A stretch of DNA of 64,000 bases, taken from Parelaphostrongylus tenuis (lineage: Eukaryota; Nematoda; Chromadorea; Rhabditida; Metastrongylidae). This document shows positions 12,601 to 23,490 of this stretch, piece by piece (the first letter of the stretch is position 1; each line of letters begins with the position of its first letter). The stretch lies in assembly GCA_019055375.1 (NCBI GenBank), contig JAHQIW010002037.1:111608-175607 (forward strand), read 5' to 3'. The position numbers and the translations under genes were made by a program. The notes under the pieces are model-generated. The model saw only the letters and a program-made list of their open reading frames with translations, had not been told where the DNA came from and ran no database searches.

Positions 12601-13315
12601 GTCAGTTGCACGGTGCTTCTTGTCTGAGCCAATCCGTCTTGGGGAGAACCTCCATACATATAGGAACCGTAGACGTAAAATTTACGCGCACTGTGTAGTG
12701 ATAAATATCACCGAGCGGGCAGTGTTTTACAATCGATTGCTCTTGGCTGGTAGTCGTGAAATATCCTACCGAAATATCATACCGTGCAACTGACGAGGCT
12801 GCTAGGCCGAAACACGTGTATTGCACTGTAAAAGTGTCCATAACGGACCCCATGCATGGCTCAAAAATAACTAGCAGGGCTACAAAATTCATTATCTTTT
12901 CTGCATGGTCTGTAATTTTTATGGCCTTTGGCAAGAAGTGAGCCACGAATAGCATGCTGGCGTCTCCGTGGCTCAAACTTTATTTACGTGAGCTTGAAAA
13001 TGTTAACATACATTTCACTTTGAATGAGAAATGATCGTGCAAGAGAATCATTATATGCACATCGTACTTTAACACGCAGAAACACCTGCTACCCATGTTG
13101 AATTGTAAATTATTAGGTGCATCCATGATGAGAAGAGGATTAACTGGATAATCTAACAATTACAATTACCAATTCCCTACACCTTTCAAGATAATTATTT
13201 AGAAAAAAGGGGCCCTAATGGAATCAAAAACAAAATTCATGTTTCAGCCCGAAACATCAACCAGTTGGCTCACGAAGATGTTGACCTCGCACCTCCCTTT
13301 ACCATTGTAGCTTAG
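6613..13315 (+). CDS. Candidate 3' end of an unrecognised gene (three exons)
   Basis: Three exons join without breaking frame. Exon A, 6613-6759 (acceptor GTTCAG, donor GTGAGT, phase 0), encodes 49 residues rich in Ala, Glu, Lys and Gln (for example AKQLDEAVTLAEAAEFKNKE), likely an amphipathic helix or coiled coil. Its GC-ending codons stand out from the AT-rich surroundings. Exon B, 7408-7471 (acceptor CATTCAG, donor GTAAGG, phase 1), encodes SESDGRSSAPPTRYHPYAKK and one more residue. Exon C, 13248-13315 (acceptor GTTTCAG, phase 1), encodes RNINQLAHEDVDLAPPFTIV, one Ala and TAG. The joined piece is 92 residues. The 5.8-kb second intron holds repeats and could hide further exons. Upstream exons are not found. 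I do not recognise the family. The exon A acceptor is weak and its first ten residues are uncertain. Confidence 0.4.
6760..7407 (+). other. Putative intron between candidate exons A and B
   Basis: Bounded by GTGAGT and CATTCAG. It contains near 7160-7200 a short GACGTTTCGCC-TTTG-TAGAGCTTGCAAAGG stretch resembling the CGAAACGTT/GAAGGCG repeat noted elsewhere in the window. No other content is supportable. Confidence 0.35.
8337..8410. repeat. Fragment of palindromic MITE P1
   Basis: The GGGCTC-CAGCCCGATAC-CTTGTTTCGGCC segment matches the inner left arm of the copy at 13683-13959 (AGAGCCCGATACACGTGTTTCGCC). The outer arms are missing. Confidence 0.4.
9087..9990 (-). pseudogene. Probable Ty3/gypsy gag-protease remnant
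   Basis: On the minus strand, a gag-like stretch (for example CLLERYNQAILEIAKR near 9880) precedes a zinc-knuckle-like segment, RFQCYKCWNRTAKNCKTDQ near 9450-9510. That segment keeps C-x2-C and the last Cys but lacks the His. Further along, near 9230-9260, is an FELDT segment in the position of an aspartic protease D-T-G core, with the Gly replaced. Gag, then knuckle, then protease is the order of Ty3/gypsy elements. All parts carry stops or frameshifts and no LTRs were located. It lies in the long intron of the candidate gene 6613-13315. Family call is by motif order and is tentative. Confidence 0.4.
9400..9985. repeat. Diverged tandem duplication, about 280-bp period
   Basis: The segment from about 9440 to 9670 is repeated from about 9720 to 9950. 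Matching landmarks in order: GACTTTGTTTGATC / GACATTTTATTGATC, TTCCAGCATTTG / TCCCAGTACTTC, AGATACTGGCTTGGC / GAATACTGGCTGAGC, and GGATAGCCTG / GAATAGCCTG. Both units read as related gag-like peptides on the minus strand, so part of the retroelement was duplicated in tandem and then diverged. Confidence 0.65.
10998..11270 (+). repeat. SINE-3 copy
   Basis: Starts with a tRNA-like A box (GCAGCGGAGTGGTTAGTGATG). It ends with the SINE-3 body signature GAAGACGAAATTCTCAAGAAGCA, also seen at 16791 and 50167. The B box is decayed. Confidence 0.6.
11870..12065 (+). repeat. SINE-1-like copy, diverged
   Basis: An A-box-like TACGATGGGAGATGG is followed by an AGTTCGATCCCACCGC B box. Downstream TTTCTTGGTAGGATAAAACAGC corresponds to the SINE-1 body element TTGTCTGGGAGGATAAGCAGC. 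Confidence 0.5.
12505..12890. repeat. Palindromic MITE P1, copy 1
   Basis: Long imperfect inverted repeat. The left arm carries ATTATTTTTGAGCCATGCATG and later GCCTCGTCAGTTGCA. The right arm carries the complements, CAACTGACGAGGC and CATGCATGGCTCAAAAATAA. The core between the arms is about 180 bp. No transposase is encoded: the 124-codon minus ORF across it is a by-product of the palindrome. It shares arms with the copy at 13683. Confidence 0.8.
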
Positions 13316-13682
13316 CAGTAATTTCTCATATGAAAGATTCTGAAAACTTTGCACTTCATCTACATGACTTTAGCATTGGACAGAAGCATCTTGCACAAAT
13401 TTAATACGGGCATGTGCTCTCGCCATATTCCATTACAGCTTCTGTTTTCCTCCTGCAATTACTGTTGATGACGTTTTGCTTTACTGCTAAATTACTATCA
13501 TTTAATTTCGCTATCCTTTTTCCAACCATCACTAGTAGTTTCACAGTTCAAGAACAACCAAAGTCTGCTTTGTCTCAGTGATAAGTTCTGAGAATTACCT
13601 CTCTGCTTTGCACTTTCGAACAGTCTCAAAATTCAATATATCATATCTTTCGTTTCGAGTGTTTTCTGAAGACCATTGCTCA

Positions 13683-13959
13683 ATTTCAATATGCCAAATA
13701 ATTATTTTTGAGCCACGCATGTCATGTGGTCTGTTAAAAAAAGGCTGACTTATAGAGCCCGATACACGTGTTTCGCCCTTGCACTCTCGTCAGTCAAACA
13801 GTTATCCTTTCTCGTCTTTCACCAATCCTGTGTGGGTGCTCCAGTCACTCTGACGAGACTGCAAGATCGTAACACGTGTGTTGGGCTCTATAAGTCAGAC
13901 CTTTTCCAACAGGCCACATGACATGCATGGCTCAAAAGTAGTTATTTGTCATATTGAAA
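13683..13959. repeat. Palindromic MITE P1, copy 2
   Basis: Left arm: TTTCAATATGCCAAATAATT, TTTTGAGCCACGCATG, GACTTATAGAGCCCGATACA and CTCTCGTCAGT. Right arm: matching complements ACTCTGACGAGA, GGGCTCTATAAGTC, CATGCATGGCTCAAAA and CATATTGAAA. The terminal inverted repeat is therefore at least 100 bp long. DNA left of the arm (CGTTTCGAGTGTT-TCT-AAGACCA) is shared with copy 1, so the true left edge may be near 13651. Confidence 0.8.
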
Positions 13960-16600
13960 GTCTGGAAATTGTCCTCCCACTTATGGCTTGAGAGAGTTTA
14001 CTCAGTTGTGAGTTCGATGCGGTTTAACAGATTCGGTACCCTACTAACAAACTCCAGTCCTGACTTATAACCACTTGGACTCTCCGTAAATCGTGGTATT
14101 GCTCTTTTAGAGCAATTCTTCATACTTCATCTTTTTGAAGAAAACCCGTAACATTGGCCACTAAAGCAGAGCTGTTCAGCGGACAATGGATGGTTGATAG
14201 AGAGAAAAACGCCTCGTGTTTAGGCGTCATAAGAAGGCCTAAGGGCTCCGCTTTAGGATAATTTTTTTAAGGTAGGCTTCCAAATAAAAATGTGAAGTTT
14301 TCTTCCAACTTTGACAGTTCCTATTTAGGGTAAGCTACCTTGACATGTGGGAAAATCTGGTTGTTCCAAAAACGAGTGAGTTATTCACACAGCGATGTAA
14401 ATTTTGTGTCTGAATGCCTCCGATAGTCTGAGCTCAAAACCTTCACGAGTGGTGATCAATGAAAATTAGCCTTCCAAAGTCAGCTCGTCTTTTACCAAAG
14501 TGGTACCATACCGAGGGTGACGCATGCCAGCCAACATCCAAGTTTATCACTTTCGAGGAATTCTCAGGAGATGTTTCTTGGAGTCGTAATGCCATAAAAG
14601 TAGGTAGTTCAGTATCTACGCTATCGTATACTTAAAGGAAAAGATATTTCTACCTGGAAACCCAACTGAGAGTAAATCAAAATCAAAAATCACTCTCGCT
14701 TCTTGTAAAACCTCGCAAAGATCCAATATGATGGCAGGAACTGAATGTGAGTAAATTTTGGAGTTGTACTGAGTCGACATTCTAGCGTTCAAAGGAGAAT
14801 TCTTGTTTATTTGAAAGCTCATCAGTCACAAGAATTCTAGACTAAAATTCATGATGGTTGACCATTTGACCTGAGTCAAATGAGCATAACCACCTTGTGT
14901 TAGAGCATACTTCGTTGTTTCACGCAATGCACTTTTTTGATATTTTTAACTCTTGTTGGCAAGAAGTCCGTCGCTATACTCCACCATCGTGTTGAACTAT
15001 TGCTTAGACGTCCAATAGACAGAAAATGGGCAAATAGTTAGACACTAAAATTTTTACTTCTAGATAGAGAAATCTCACACCAGCCCGCTCAATTGTATGA
15101 AATTTCATAATATGACTCCTACTATTTGAATATTCGTCATCAATTGTGACCTATCATCAACGAAATATGCTGCATTGGTGTTCATAACATTGCACATTAT
15201 CTTTATTGATTGAGCCTGTATTACGAGATGTTAACAACAAATTTCATTTTATTCGGCTAACATTTTTGCGTGTTTCGTCTTCTTGGAGCCGGTGGTTCGA
15301 GTCGATCGTGCTCGTTTGTCTCGTTGTGGTACATCGCCTTCGATCGCTCAAAGAAAACTTTAAGGACTTTGAGGACTTTGAGGACTTCTTTAGTGGAGCA
15401 TCGCTTGAATGAAGAATCTCACTCGACGACCTCGCTATACTCACGATGAAGCCTATCCTAATTAGCTACCTGTTTTGCTACTTACCTAATCACCAGCTGA
15501 TAGTCACAACACACTTGTTTTCGCCGGACGATCAATGCAGAATTCGGAATTATCACCGTCTTGCATGGAGCGCTTAAAAAATGACAAACCGAGTTTCTTT
15601 TAAGCTCGGCATAATCAATCAATCGTATTGTCCTTGTTGATTAAGCCTGTAGCACGAAGTGTTGAAAAGAATTTTTTTTTACTTCAAATTTTCTCTTTGT
15701 TTCGCGATAAAGTGTACATTGTGTCGATAGTCGGCAGTGCCTCATTGACATTCTTGTCTCCGCTTCATTTTTTGCAAATTTTTATCGGCTTTATGATCTC
15801 GTTTTGCACTTTTACTAAAGAAAGTGCATACATATCGCCACCAAACATACTAGTGTGACCTTTATGGTGGTTATGAAAAATGTGCTGAACGTTAAAAAAC
15901 GTCCACTGACATCGCTTAACAAAAACTTGAAACACTCTAAAAGATTAAAATTTGGTGGAATAACCCCAATTAATAGCAGTTTTAGCAGTCGCAGTGTCAT
16001 AAAGCGACTATGATGGAGTGACTGACTGTGAAAGAAGAGATGGATAAAAGAGACATAATTACGAGAAATATGTCATCTCAAGTATGAATGTAGGGTGTAA
16101 GTAAGAGCGGAATGAACAACATAGGCAAAAAATCAGGACAAAAAAATCGATTTTCACCATTCAATATCAAACTTTATGTTTAACGCCTCAGAAAAATTTA
16201 CGCATGGAAGGTGAAAAAAACAAGCAAGGGACCCAGGAAGAGTAGAGCAGAAAGAGAGAGAATTGAACAAGTAATAGATAGGATGACAGAAACAAAGTTC
16301 AATTTTTCACAGAGAATTATATATTTCCATTTGTACTCATGATTCAAAGTGACGTTAGCAATGAACATCAGAAAAGATATCATCAACAATTCCAGATGGA
16401 GGTGTTGGAGAAGTTGTAACGTCCTTAACTAATTTGATGGTATTTTGCAGAATAAAACTTTTTGGCAAAAAAATAATTGGTTTCTCTCCAAATGTGGATT
16501 TCATAGCACTTGTTCTCATCCTTCTAAGTTACATTCATCAACCAATAATACTACAATCTATGAACTATAGGTTTCATCTTATATTTTATTTACAGGCAGG
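13960..16600. other. No gene seen; small direct repeats
   Basis: AT-rich DNA without supportable exons. A 9-bp unit (GAGGACTTT) is repeated three times at about 15363-15387. Segments near 15200 and 15627 share TTGATT-AGCCTGTA-ACGA-TGTT, a diverged direct repeat about 425 bp apart. Confidence 0.5.
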
Positions 16601-16910
16601 ATAGCGCAGTGGTTAGTGACGCGGTGGAATCAGAAAGCAAGGTGCTAAACATGGTGAATTCGATCTCATGCTTCAGAACCTTCTCACAATCAATCAACTA
16701 AACGCCCTAGGAACGCCTTAGGTCGACTACTTTAAAGATTGCGAAGAGATTCGTCTTGACCATCAAACTTGTCATTCATAAAGAAGACAAAATTCTCGAG
16801 GAGCACCTAGAGCAACACCCGAATAATCCGAAGTCCTAGGTGGAGATTGAATGCGAGGAAACAAATCGAATGGAAGATGTGGTGGGATCCACACAGTAAG
16901 CCGTCATATA
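16601..16910 (+). repeat. SINE-3 copy
   Basis: Head AGGATAGCGCAGTGGTTAGTG (A box) and AATTCGATCTCATGC (B box). Body includes AAGAAGACAAAATTCTCGAGG, the SINE-3 signature, and ends near ATGTGGTGGGATCCACACAGT, which resembles the GGGATCCGCCCAGTA end of the copy at 50010. Confidence 0.7.
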
Positions 16911-17552
16911 GGACAATGTAAAATAAGTATTAATTGATTAATCTTGCCACTTTATTTGCATAAATTGATTTTATTTATTGTCATTTCATAGAGGTAAACG
17001 AGGCCTAGTAGTCTTGGGTGCCGTGCAATGAACACTAATTAAAGTCGTTGATTAGATCGAGCGTTAAAGACAAGCCAAAACATCCGTCTCTTTGGCGTTA
17101 AAGTTGTAGCAGACTACTCATGGAAGATTTGAATAATATCACAGAGTCAAACTATTTTATGGGCGATATATAGTATCCACCTCGTTTGTGGAGCTACGAA
17201 TAAAGTCAAATGCATGTCATATTCTTCAGGGTTTGATCGACGCCAAAGGCTTCATTGTTCATTCGTTATGTATCGGCTTGAATCATAAGCAGTCTGTGAA
17301 TATTCCGTACTACTCATGTTTTAGGGGTCTTTACTAGTTGACTACACGTCTCAAACAAAGAAAAATAATTTCGTATAAACCTAAGAGAATTGAGTGAGTA
17401 AAAATACTAGAATTTCGGAGTATTAGAACTAACGGTGACTTCCAGCTCAATTGGATTTATTGAACGAAATCGCGTACTCGACCAAACCTGTTAAAGGTTT
17501 GTGGCTGATAGCTAACATAGAGATGTTGAAGAATGAGTGGTGGGACAAGTGT
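16911..17552. other. No gene seen
   Basis: AT-rich sequence. I saw no motif-bearing ORF or exon with paired splice sites. Confidence 0.35.
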
Positions 17553-17690
17553 GCCTCGATGGTGTAGTGGTATAGCACGAGTCCCTGGTATAGATGAAAC
17601 GAGGAGTTTGATTCGCGCCTGAGGCTGTGTTTTGCTCATCACTCAATTCTCTTAGATATATACGAAACATCATAACGCTGCAAAATCCAA
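17553..17690 (+). repeat. SINE-4 copy with tRNA-Gly-like head
   Basis: GCCTCGATGGTGTAGTGG at 17553 and a terminal CTGAGGC at 17619-17625 could pair as a partly mismatched acceptor stem, and GAGTTTGATTCGC is B-box-like. The middle does not form a proper anticodon arm, and a tail shared with 64-115 follows. I read this as a SINE head, not a working tRNA gene. Confidence 0.6.
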
Positions 17691-18626
17691 AAATACTGGA
17701 GATTTCAAAAAAAAACCCCTTCGTATTTTTCTTCCATGACTTATTTAATAATGAGAGCCATTACAACCTCCATTGATGAGAGGGCATTTTTTTCTGAGAT
17801 TTCCGAGAGTCTTTTTAGTCCATCGTGAATCACATCTACCATTTTTTTTGTTGATCTATATAGGTGGTGCCGGTGTTACCATGTCTTATACCGTTGTAGC
17901 TCGCAAAAAAATTTTGAAAAGCATTAAACAACTATTCAACATAGGATTTAAGATGCATTAACGGCACCAAATCCACAGTGACAGCGGGAACTTTGTCGTC
18001 GAATCGTTTCTGATCATTCGACCAAATGTTTATCCCGATAGAGGCCTTGTGGTGTATCTTCGGCTAGCACGGTTGCCCACGGACAGTATTGAGCGTGGAA
18101 GGAAGTGCCAGATGTTTTGATACAGCTGGTTTACCAATACACATTGTCCCGTTACCATATGGGACCGGCTGTCATTGGTAGTGGTGATGCTCGTTCTCAA
18201 GGTCATATTACGACTCGACAAATGCAGTCGAGGTCACTTAAATCATCTAATCATTCTTCAATTATCTTTTTCCCTAATGAGTATCACTCACCGACTAACG
18301 GCGCATAATTTTTGGCAGTACTTAGTACCATCTCGCTTTGGTTCTTTTTGCAGTCCCACAATTATTCCAAAATCAACATCAATGCAACACATTGTTCAAG
18401 CTAAGTAGTGCCTTTTTTTTACTTAAAAATATGAAGCAAATGAGTGAATTGTACTAATCCAATCAAGACATGCTCCAGACAGATTGACCAGCATTGAATA
18501 TTTTTAACGTTGAGCAAAAGAAGAAAGTTCTGGTTATAACCTTCAAATCGTCATAAACAATTATGAAATGGGCACTTTTCCGTTAGCCAAGCGCGATTTC
18601 GACCTTCTAGAAAAAGCTTATTGTAT
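17691..18626. other. No gene seen
   Basis: No supportable gene. Overlapping ORFs of 60-77 codons at 18030-18408 lie in several frames with no motif. Confidence 0.3.
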
Positions 18627-18916
18627 GTGGCGCAGAGACTAGAGGCGCTTTGAGTCGCACACAAGGTCGATGGTTCGAACTTGCGCTCATGGCTCACCAA
18701 GCTATCCACCTCTCCGGGATCCGTAAATCGCTATGAAACTGGTCCCAGACTTGTCTAGGAGGATAAGTAGCATTGACTTGATGCAGAGATAGGCCACTAC
18801 GAGTCATTAAAGAAAACCATATACGCATTCAAACACCCTAAATGAAGTTGAAAAAATGGAACGAATGCATGGCGCATCCCTCAAAGCTTGATCAACGCTG
18901 AAAGCTTTATACTTTT
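18627..18916 (+). repeat. SINE-1 copy, near full length
   Basis: A box TGTGGCGCAGAGACTAGAGG, B box GATGGTTCGAACTTGCGC, body GGCTCACCAAGC, CTTGTCTAGGAGGATAAGTA, GATAGGCCACTACGAGTCAT, and 3' end GCATCCCTCAAAGCTTGATC then AACGCTGAAAGCTTTATAC. This defines the SINE-1 order used for the other copies. Confidence 0.85.
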
Positions 18917-19869
18917 AGATTTACAGTAGGTTAGAATTTAATAATTTCAGAAATGCTTATAAGCACTCCTGGCTGCTTTAGATGTTCCTTCATTATGTAC
19001 GCTTCATGGAGATGAAATAGTAATTGCTGATATATTCAGAGAGGTTTTCAAGGTTTTGTTAAGCTAAGTGGTATACTTACGTTTCGGCGATCTCGCTCGC
19101 CTCTTCAGTACCACACGCCTCACTAGCCACCCTACAGAGTAGGAAGGAGAACGCGTAGGAGTGGAAGGGGAATTATTGGATTACAATTGCGGAGCCTAAT
19201 TTTTGCAAGACAGAAGAAGAGTCGAGTATTTTTTGTTGTTCACGAACAGCTCGTTTTCTTATGACCTTGACTCTAACATGAGATTATATCTCAGTCTCAC
19301 TTTTGACTTAGTTATACATGGCTGATACAAATATATCATTTATGTTGAGTTAGTAGTTGGTTCTTATGAATACCATTACACTGATTAAGACGCGTCGTGG
19401 AAATGGACGAGGTCATTTTTTGATATTATAACAGTACAACAGTTAAGCGAAAGTCATGTGTCTGAAGATCGGTTCTCAAGGTTTTGGTAGCTTCCGTTAT
19501 GTCAGATCTGTGTCTTCAAATTCATGTTGATGTATGAGCAGCTGGAATGTTTGAACTCTGGTTGCGCTCTTGTTGAGCAGCTCATGAGGAATAGTTTGCA
19601 ATCAGTAGATAGCAAGGGTTGTTGAAAGTATCCATATCTACTTCCACCGCAAATTCATCAAAAACCTTCACATTCATGGAAGTCAGAAAAGGAGAGTGAC
19701 ACTTTAGCAATAATACAATGAGCTAAGCAAATCTATGGATAATATCGATTGTATTTAATCTGCTCCGACATCTTGATTTTACATTCAATGTTTTGCCAAC
19801 TTTTTGCGAAGGATGTGAGTGAGCAGCCTTTAGAAGGTGCACAGCAAGCTTATTAGGCAATGCATATTA
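18917..19869. other. No gene seen; short repeat motif
   Basis: Only a TTACGTTTCGGCGATCTCGC then CTCGCCTCTTCAG stretch near 19078-19111 stands out. It matches the CTGACGAAGGCG-GTCGCCGAAACG repeat at 24128 in reverse complement. Confidence 0.4.
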
Positions 19870-20119
19870 ATAGGTGCACAAATGTGACTCCTCCCTTCCT
19901 ATTTTAGCTGTAATAAAAGCAAAAATAAAGATATGTGAATTCATTTTTCTCTTCAAAAGTGCGCTAAAAACTCTATTTATTTATATGCTTCTTATGTGCA
20001 AAATAATTCATGTGATGGTTTTAATAGAACTTCGAAGATGACGACTTTTGTACCAGAAAAACGCCATTTTTTTAGTTTGATAGTTTCTCATTTGAATCTG
20101 GCAGTGTGGTGATCTGAAA

Positions 20120-20475
20120 TGCAATGTCGGGAGAGTAAGGCGGGTAAGGTAAAATTTCCAAAAGCCTCACACCTCAGCTCTTTCGATCGGCTTGCAACAT
20201 GAAGTCACGCGCTATCATGCAGCAATCTTGCAAAGTTCGTGTCGTTCTGGTCTTTCAATATGATTTTCGCAATAAAATTGCATAGCCTTAGTATCGTTCA
20301 ATTGTGCTGTTTCTTGCGAACATTTAGGTATACAAAGTGCCTGTACCTGTTCAGAGATGGTGCTCGTTCCAAGCTCCATTAATATTGTGCGCTGCTTCTT
20401 CAGCATCGTTCCCTTACGAGCCATTCTGTGCATGAGTAGAAAGTGAATTTGTTGTCACAACAGCTCCATCTTACC
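20120..20475 (-). pseudogene. Mariner transposase remnant (element A)
   Basis: The minus frame keeps LLHDSA-stop-LHVA (20192-20226), the mariner LLHDNARPHVA motif with a stop in place of Arg, and PPYSPDIA (about 20122-20144), the motif holding the third catalytic Asp of the DD34D triad. A frameshift follows SPDIA. Upstream, a 72-codon open segment (ELGTSTISEQVQAL and so on) aligns with the + strand segment at 28429-28620. N-terminal DNA-binding parts were not found. Non-functional. Confidence 0.8.
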
Positions 20476-20706
20476 AAGTATAGATAAGCTGTATACCAAA
20501 ATGTTTCCAAGAAAATGCGCAATTGAAAAATACCGAAATAAAGCAATTTCAATTAATTTTGATTAATAAATGTGCAAAATAATGCTCGCGAAATAGTGTT
20601 TTCCAGGTGCAAAAGTCGTCAATTTCGAAATCTTATAAAAGACATCATACAAAACAATATGTATGTAAAAAATGTATAATCAAATAGTGTTTGATATTTG
20701 TCCATT

Positions 20707-21310
20707 ATGGGGAGACAAATGAAAAACCAATCTCATTAGCTGAACAGAGAATTTTCAGAGGAGTGTTAATATCATTCGAAAGCTTAAAGTTCTGGCTACA
20801 GCTCCACGTCGCCGGTTTTCAAAAAGATCTTTTAATAACTCTGTAAATCCACACAAGACCATGCCTCGGACGAGTATATTTCTTGCGGGTCACAGTTGTT
20901 TCTTTAGACTAATAGTAATCTTCGATAGTGTAATATCTGCTGAAGTCAACGCTGTGTTTTCTGGAAAAGCCGTCTCTCTGCAATGCAAAATGAAGGAAAT
21001 ACAAGTTGAGTTCACATACGCGAGCAAAGGGGTCTTTGGCCAATTCACGTGTCGGTAGGTGAGACGACCACGTGAACTGGCGTGATGATCATCGATTTTC
21101 AAGCAATAGTCTAAAGAAAGAGCTTTGTCCGACGAGAAGAATGCGCATCTGGAACGCAAGGAGTTTCCTTCTGTGACAATCTCAAAAAAGGCTTTTCAGA
21201 AAACCGGCTACGTGGGGATCTAGCCAAAACTCTAAGCTTTCGTATTATCACTAACATTCTTATGAAAGTTCCTGTCCAGCAGAGATCGGCTTTTATTTGT
21301 CACCTTCCAA
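20707..21310. repeat. Foldback element F, copy A (inside mariner A)
   Basis: Imperfect long inverted repeat. Left-arm landmarks in order: GAGACAAATGAAAAACCAAT, ATTCGAAAGCTTAAAGTTCT, CGTCGCCGGTTTTCAAAAAG, TTTCTTTAGACTAATAGTAA. The right arm has the complements in reverse order: CAATAGTCTAAAGAAAGAGC, GGCTTTTCAGAAAACCGGC, AACTCTAAGCTTTCGT, GATCGGCTTTTATTTGTCAC. No protein motif is seen; its small ORFs are by-products. Confidence 0.8.
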
Positions 21311-21428
21311 TGCACAAGTACCCAGCGTTTTTAAGGCACTTCCATGCAAAAAATGAAAGTTTCCATGCCTTTATTTCACCGTTATCACAGCGAATAGAAA
21401 ACAACGCAGTCGTATCTGCACACTCTAA

Positions 21429-22534
21429 AACCTTCGAGTGGGTAAAATGCTACCGTAGGACTTTTTACCTTCAAAGGATTTGGACGTGGCTATTCAAGCG
21501 ATCTCAAAAAATTTATAGATAAGTTTTTTACTCACCTAGCGAAGTCAGAAACAGATTTATCCGATGTCAATTTTCATAGTCATTAAATGACCGCGAATAT
21601 TGGAATTAAATCAATAATCAAGGACCGTTACGAATTTTTTCTTAGTCCATTTTCTTTGAACAACATTTCTATCTTTCCCTTTTAAGATATTTTTTTAAAT
21701 GTTTCCCTGAAGAGCGTTTTATCATCGGATGTAGGTTGATAGCTACTATCACCGTTATATGACTATATGTCGCCGTACAGGTTGCTGCGCTCCTACACTG
21801 CCTAGTACTCTGTCTTGCCAAGTATTATTCAACCCTTTAGGGAAGGCAGATGATCGATCGCACAAAGTAACTTGCAAGAAGCGCATCATTTTGTTATATA
21901 ATTAGGTTTTTCCCACTATTTGGAATGTAAAACCTCTGGATATTGTGTTACTCTGATACTCATGATTTCCTCTACATGGTTATATATTTTCGTGCATATA
22001 TAACTTTTCTACACGATAAGAATTTTGAGAGTGAAATGTAATCTTTTTTCCGATCCCACAGCGTTCTATGATGATCTTACAAAAAATTGATCGAAATTTT
22101 TGAGATTTGTGCTATGTAATGATTAGCAAGAGTTTGGTGAAGAGCCATGTACAAGTCTCAGCCGAGCAAGTAAAGCAATCTGAATGTAAAACATAATTTT
22201 ATTTCCGCTCTTGAAACGTAAATAAAATGGCTTTTTGAAAATCAAACATATTTCTGAAATCAAAGAGATTTAACCTTACGAGTAATTGTTGAGTGTCTAA
22301 GAGAGAAGTTTGTTTAGCGAGAAAGATCTTCAAACAATCGTGTACCTCAGCTAGTAGACGACATAGCTTAGAGGTTGAAGAGGCGAAAAACTCCCATTTC
22401 CACAAAGTTTTCTATTCAGTGTCATGTGTTTTATCTTATTATGATACTATTCATCATGAGATTTTTATGTCTACGCTAACAGGGGATTAATTAAGATACG
22501 ATTAATCACAAGAGCGCTTCTAAAGCAATAGTTT
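21429..22534. other. No gene seen; foldback fragments
   Basis: A stretch near 22025-22045 (GAGAGTGAAATGTAATCTTT) and one near 22180-22245 (ATGTAAAACATAATTTTATT then GGCTTTTTGAA) resemble the AGTGTGAAACATAATCTT repeats that flank the foldback copy at 54306. No supportable gene. Confidence 0.4.
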
Positions 22535-22797
22535 AAGGTGCACAGCAATACACGAGTCGTCTTCAATTCAATGCCACACCTAGGATCATCAAGAATCCCA
22601 CCCCTTCGGAGTTAGCGTATTGGCATGTACTTGTCTGGGAGGATATTAGCACTGGTATGATCCACCAAAGTGATACCACAAACCATTTTATGAGTCAGAT
22701 ATGCATTCGATCACCTCTAGCGGTGCTTGTTGGCATCGAATGCGTGGCAGATCCACCAAGGATTTATCAACATGAAAGGTTTTGCCCTTTATGCTTA
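22535..22797 (+). repeat. SINE-1 copy, head decayed
   Basis: Body elements ACTTGTCTGGGAGGATATTA, GAGTCAGATATGCATTCGAT, CACCTCTAGCGGTGC and CGAATGCGTGGCAGATCC follow SINE-1 order. The tRNA-like head is barely recognisable. Confidence 0.7.
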
Positions 22798-23280
22798 TTC
22801 CCATGAGTAGACACGAATAGTCTTGGTCATCACGAGGAACTCTCACAGTCGCTCATGCTCTTCATTTCATTCCAATCCGTAGGTCACGATGTGAAGTGCT
22901 TCAAATCTCTCCAACTGACAGCCTTGAACCTGAAGTAATCAATAATTAGGTTATAGAAAGTGTGATTTTCTCTCTATAGCGACTCTCATAGTTCTTACAA
23001 AACGTTTCAATTTTATCTTTGTTACTGACTGATCACGGAGTATAGATGGGGAGAATTTATATCCTTCCAACCATGGAGGTTCACTTCTGCTTCAGCGTTT
23101 GAATTACCCGTCTCCAAAGTTCCTGATTGTATCGCAAATTGTAACCAAACCTCTTTCAGCTCTTCGCAATCCCGAAGAGTGCTGATGGATTTAGGAACCC
23201 GCTGCTACTGAGCTACCAAGTACCGGCAGAATTATAGAAAGCTTGGTTTTCAAAGTACTTTTCACCGTTTTTGGAACACT

Positions 23281-23490
23281 TGCTGTGCAGTGGTTAAAGG
23301 TACGTACAGCACACGAGTGGGGTCTTTCGTTCAATCCTGCTCCCCAGGCTTGCATGTATTCCGTTGTTCCGGGGTCACAAAAGTCACACCAGAATTGTCT
23401 AGGAGAATGATATGATTAACTTGCTACCTTAATGAGCCACGACGAGACATTACAAAGGCCAGTATGCTTCACTCGAATGTTTAACGAAGA
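23281..23490 (+). repeat. SINE-1-related copy
   Basis: A box TGTGCAGTGGTTAAAGG, B box TCGTTCAATCCTGC, then AATTGTCTAGGAGAATGATA and AATGAGCCACGACGAGACAT in SINE-1 order. The 3' part is diverged. Confidence 0.6.

Larger units (their letters stand above)
19870..21428. mobile_element. Mariner element A carrying a foldback element
   Basis: The left end ATAGGTGCACAAATGTGACT at 19870 is a mariner-type terminus. A subterminal arm of about 200 bp (ending GAAGATGACGACTTTTGTAC) reappears inverted from 20597 (GGTGCAAAAGTCGTCAATTT), continues to about 20690, is interrupted by the foldback element 20707-21310, then resumes (GCGTTTTTAAGGCAC at 21328) to a decayed right end near 21428. A transposase remnant lies between the arms on the minus strand. 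Element B at 28107 has the same layout, which supports the boundaries. The right terminus is too eroded to show a TA duplication. Confidence 0.75.

Noticed and set aside
12602..12976. 124-codon minus ORF
   Set aside because: Lies within a palindromic MITE. The open frame is explained by the inverted arms.
17553..17625. Possible tRNA-Gly gene
   Set aside because: A and B boxes are present, but no proper anticodon arm forms and a SINE tail follows. The same holds for the other tRNA-like heads (46465, 47130, 47285, 31904).
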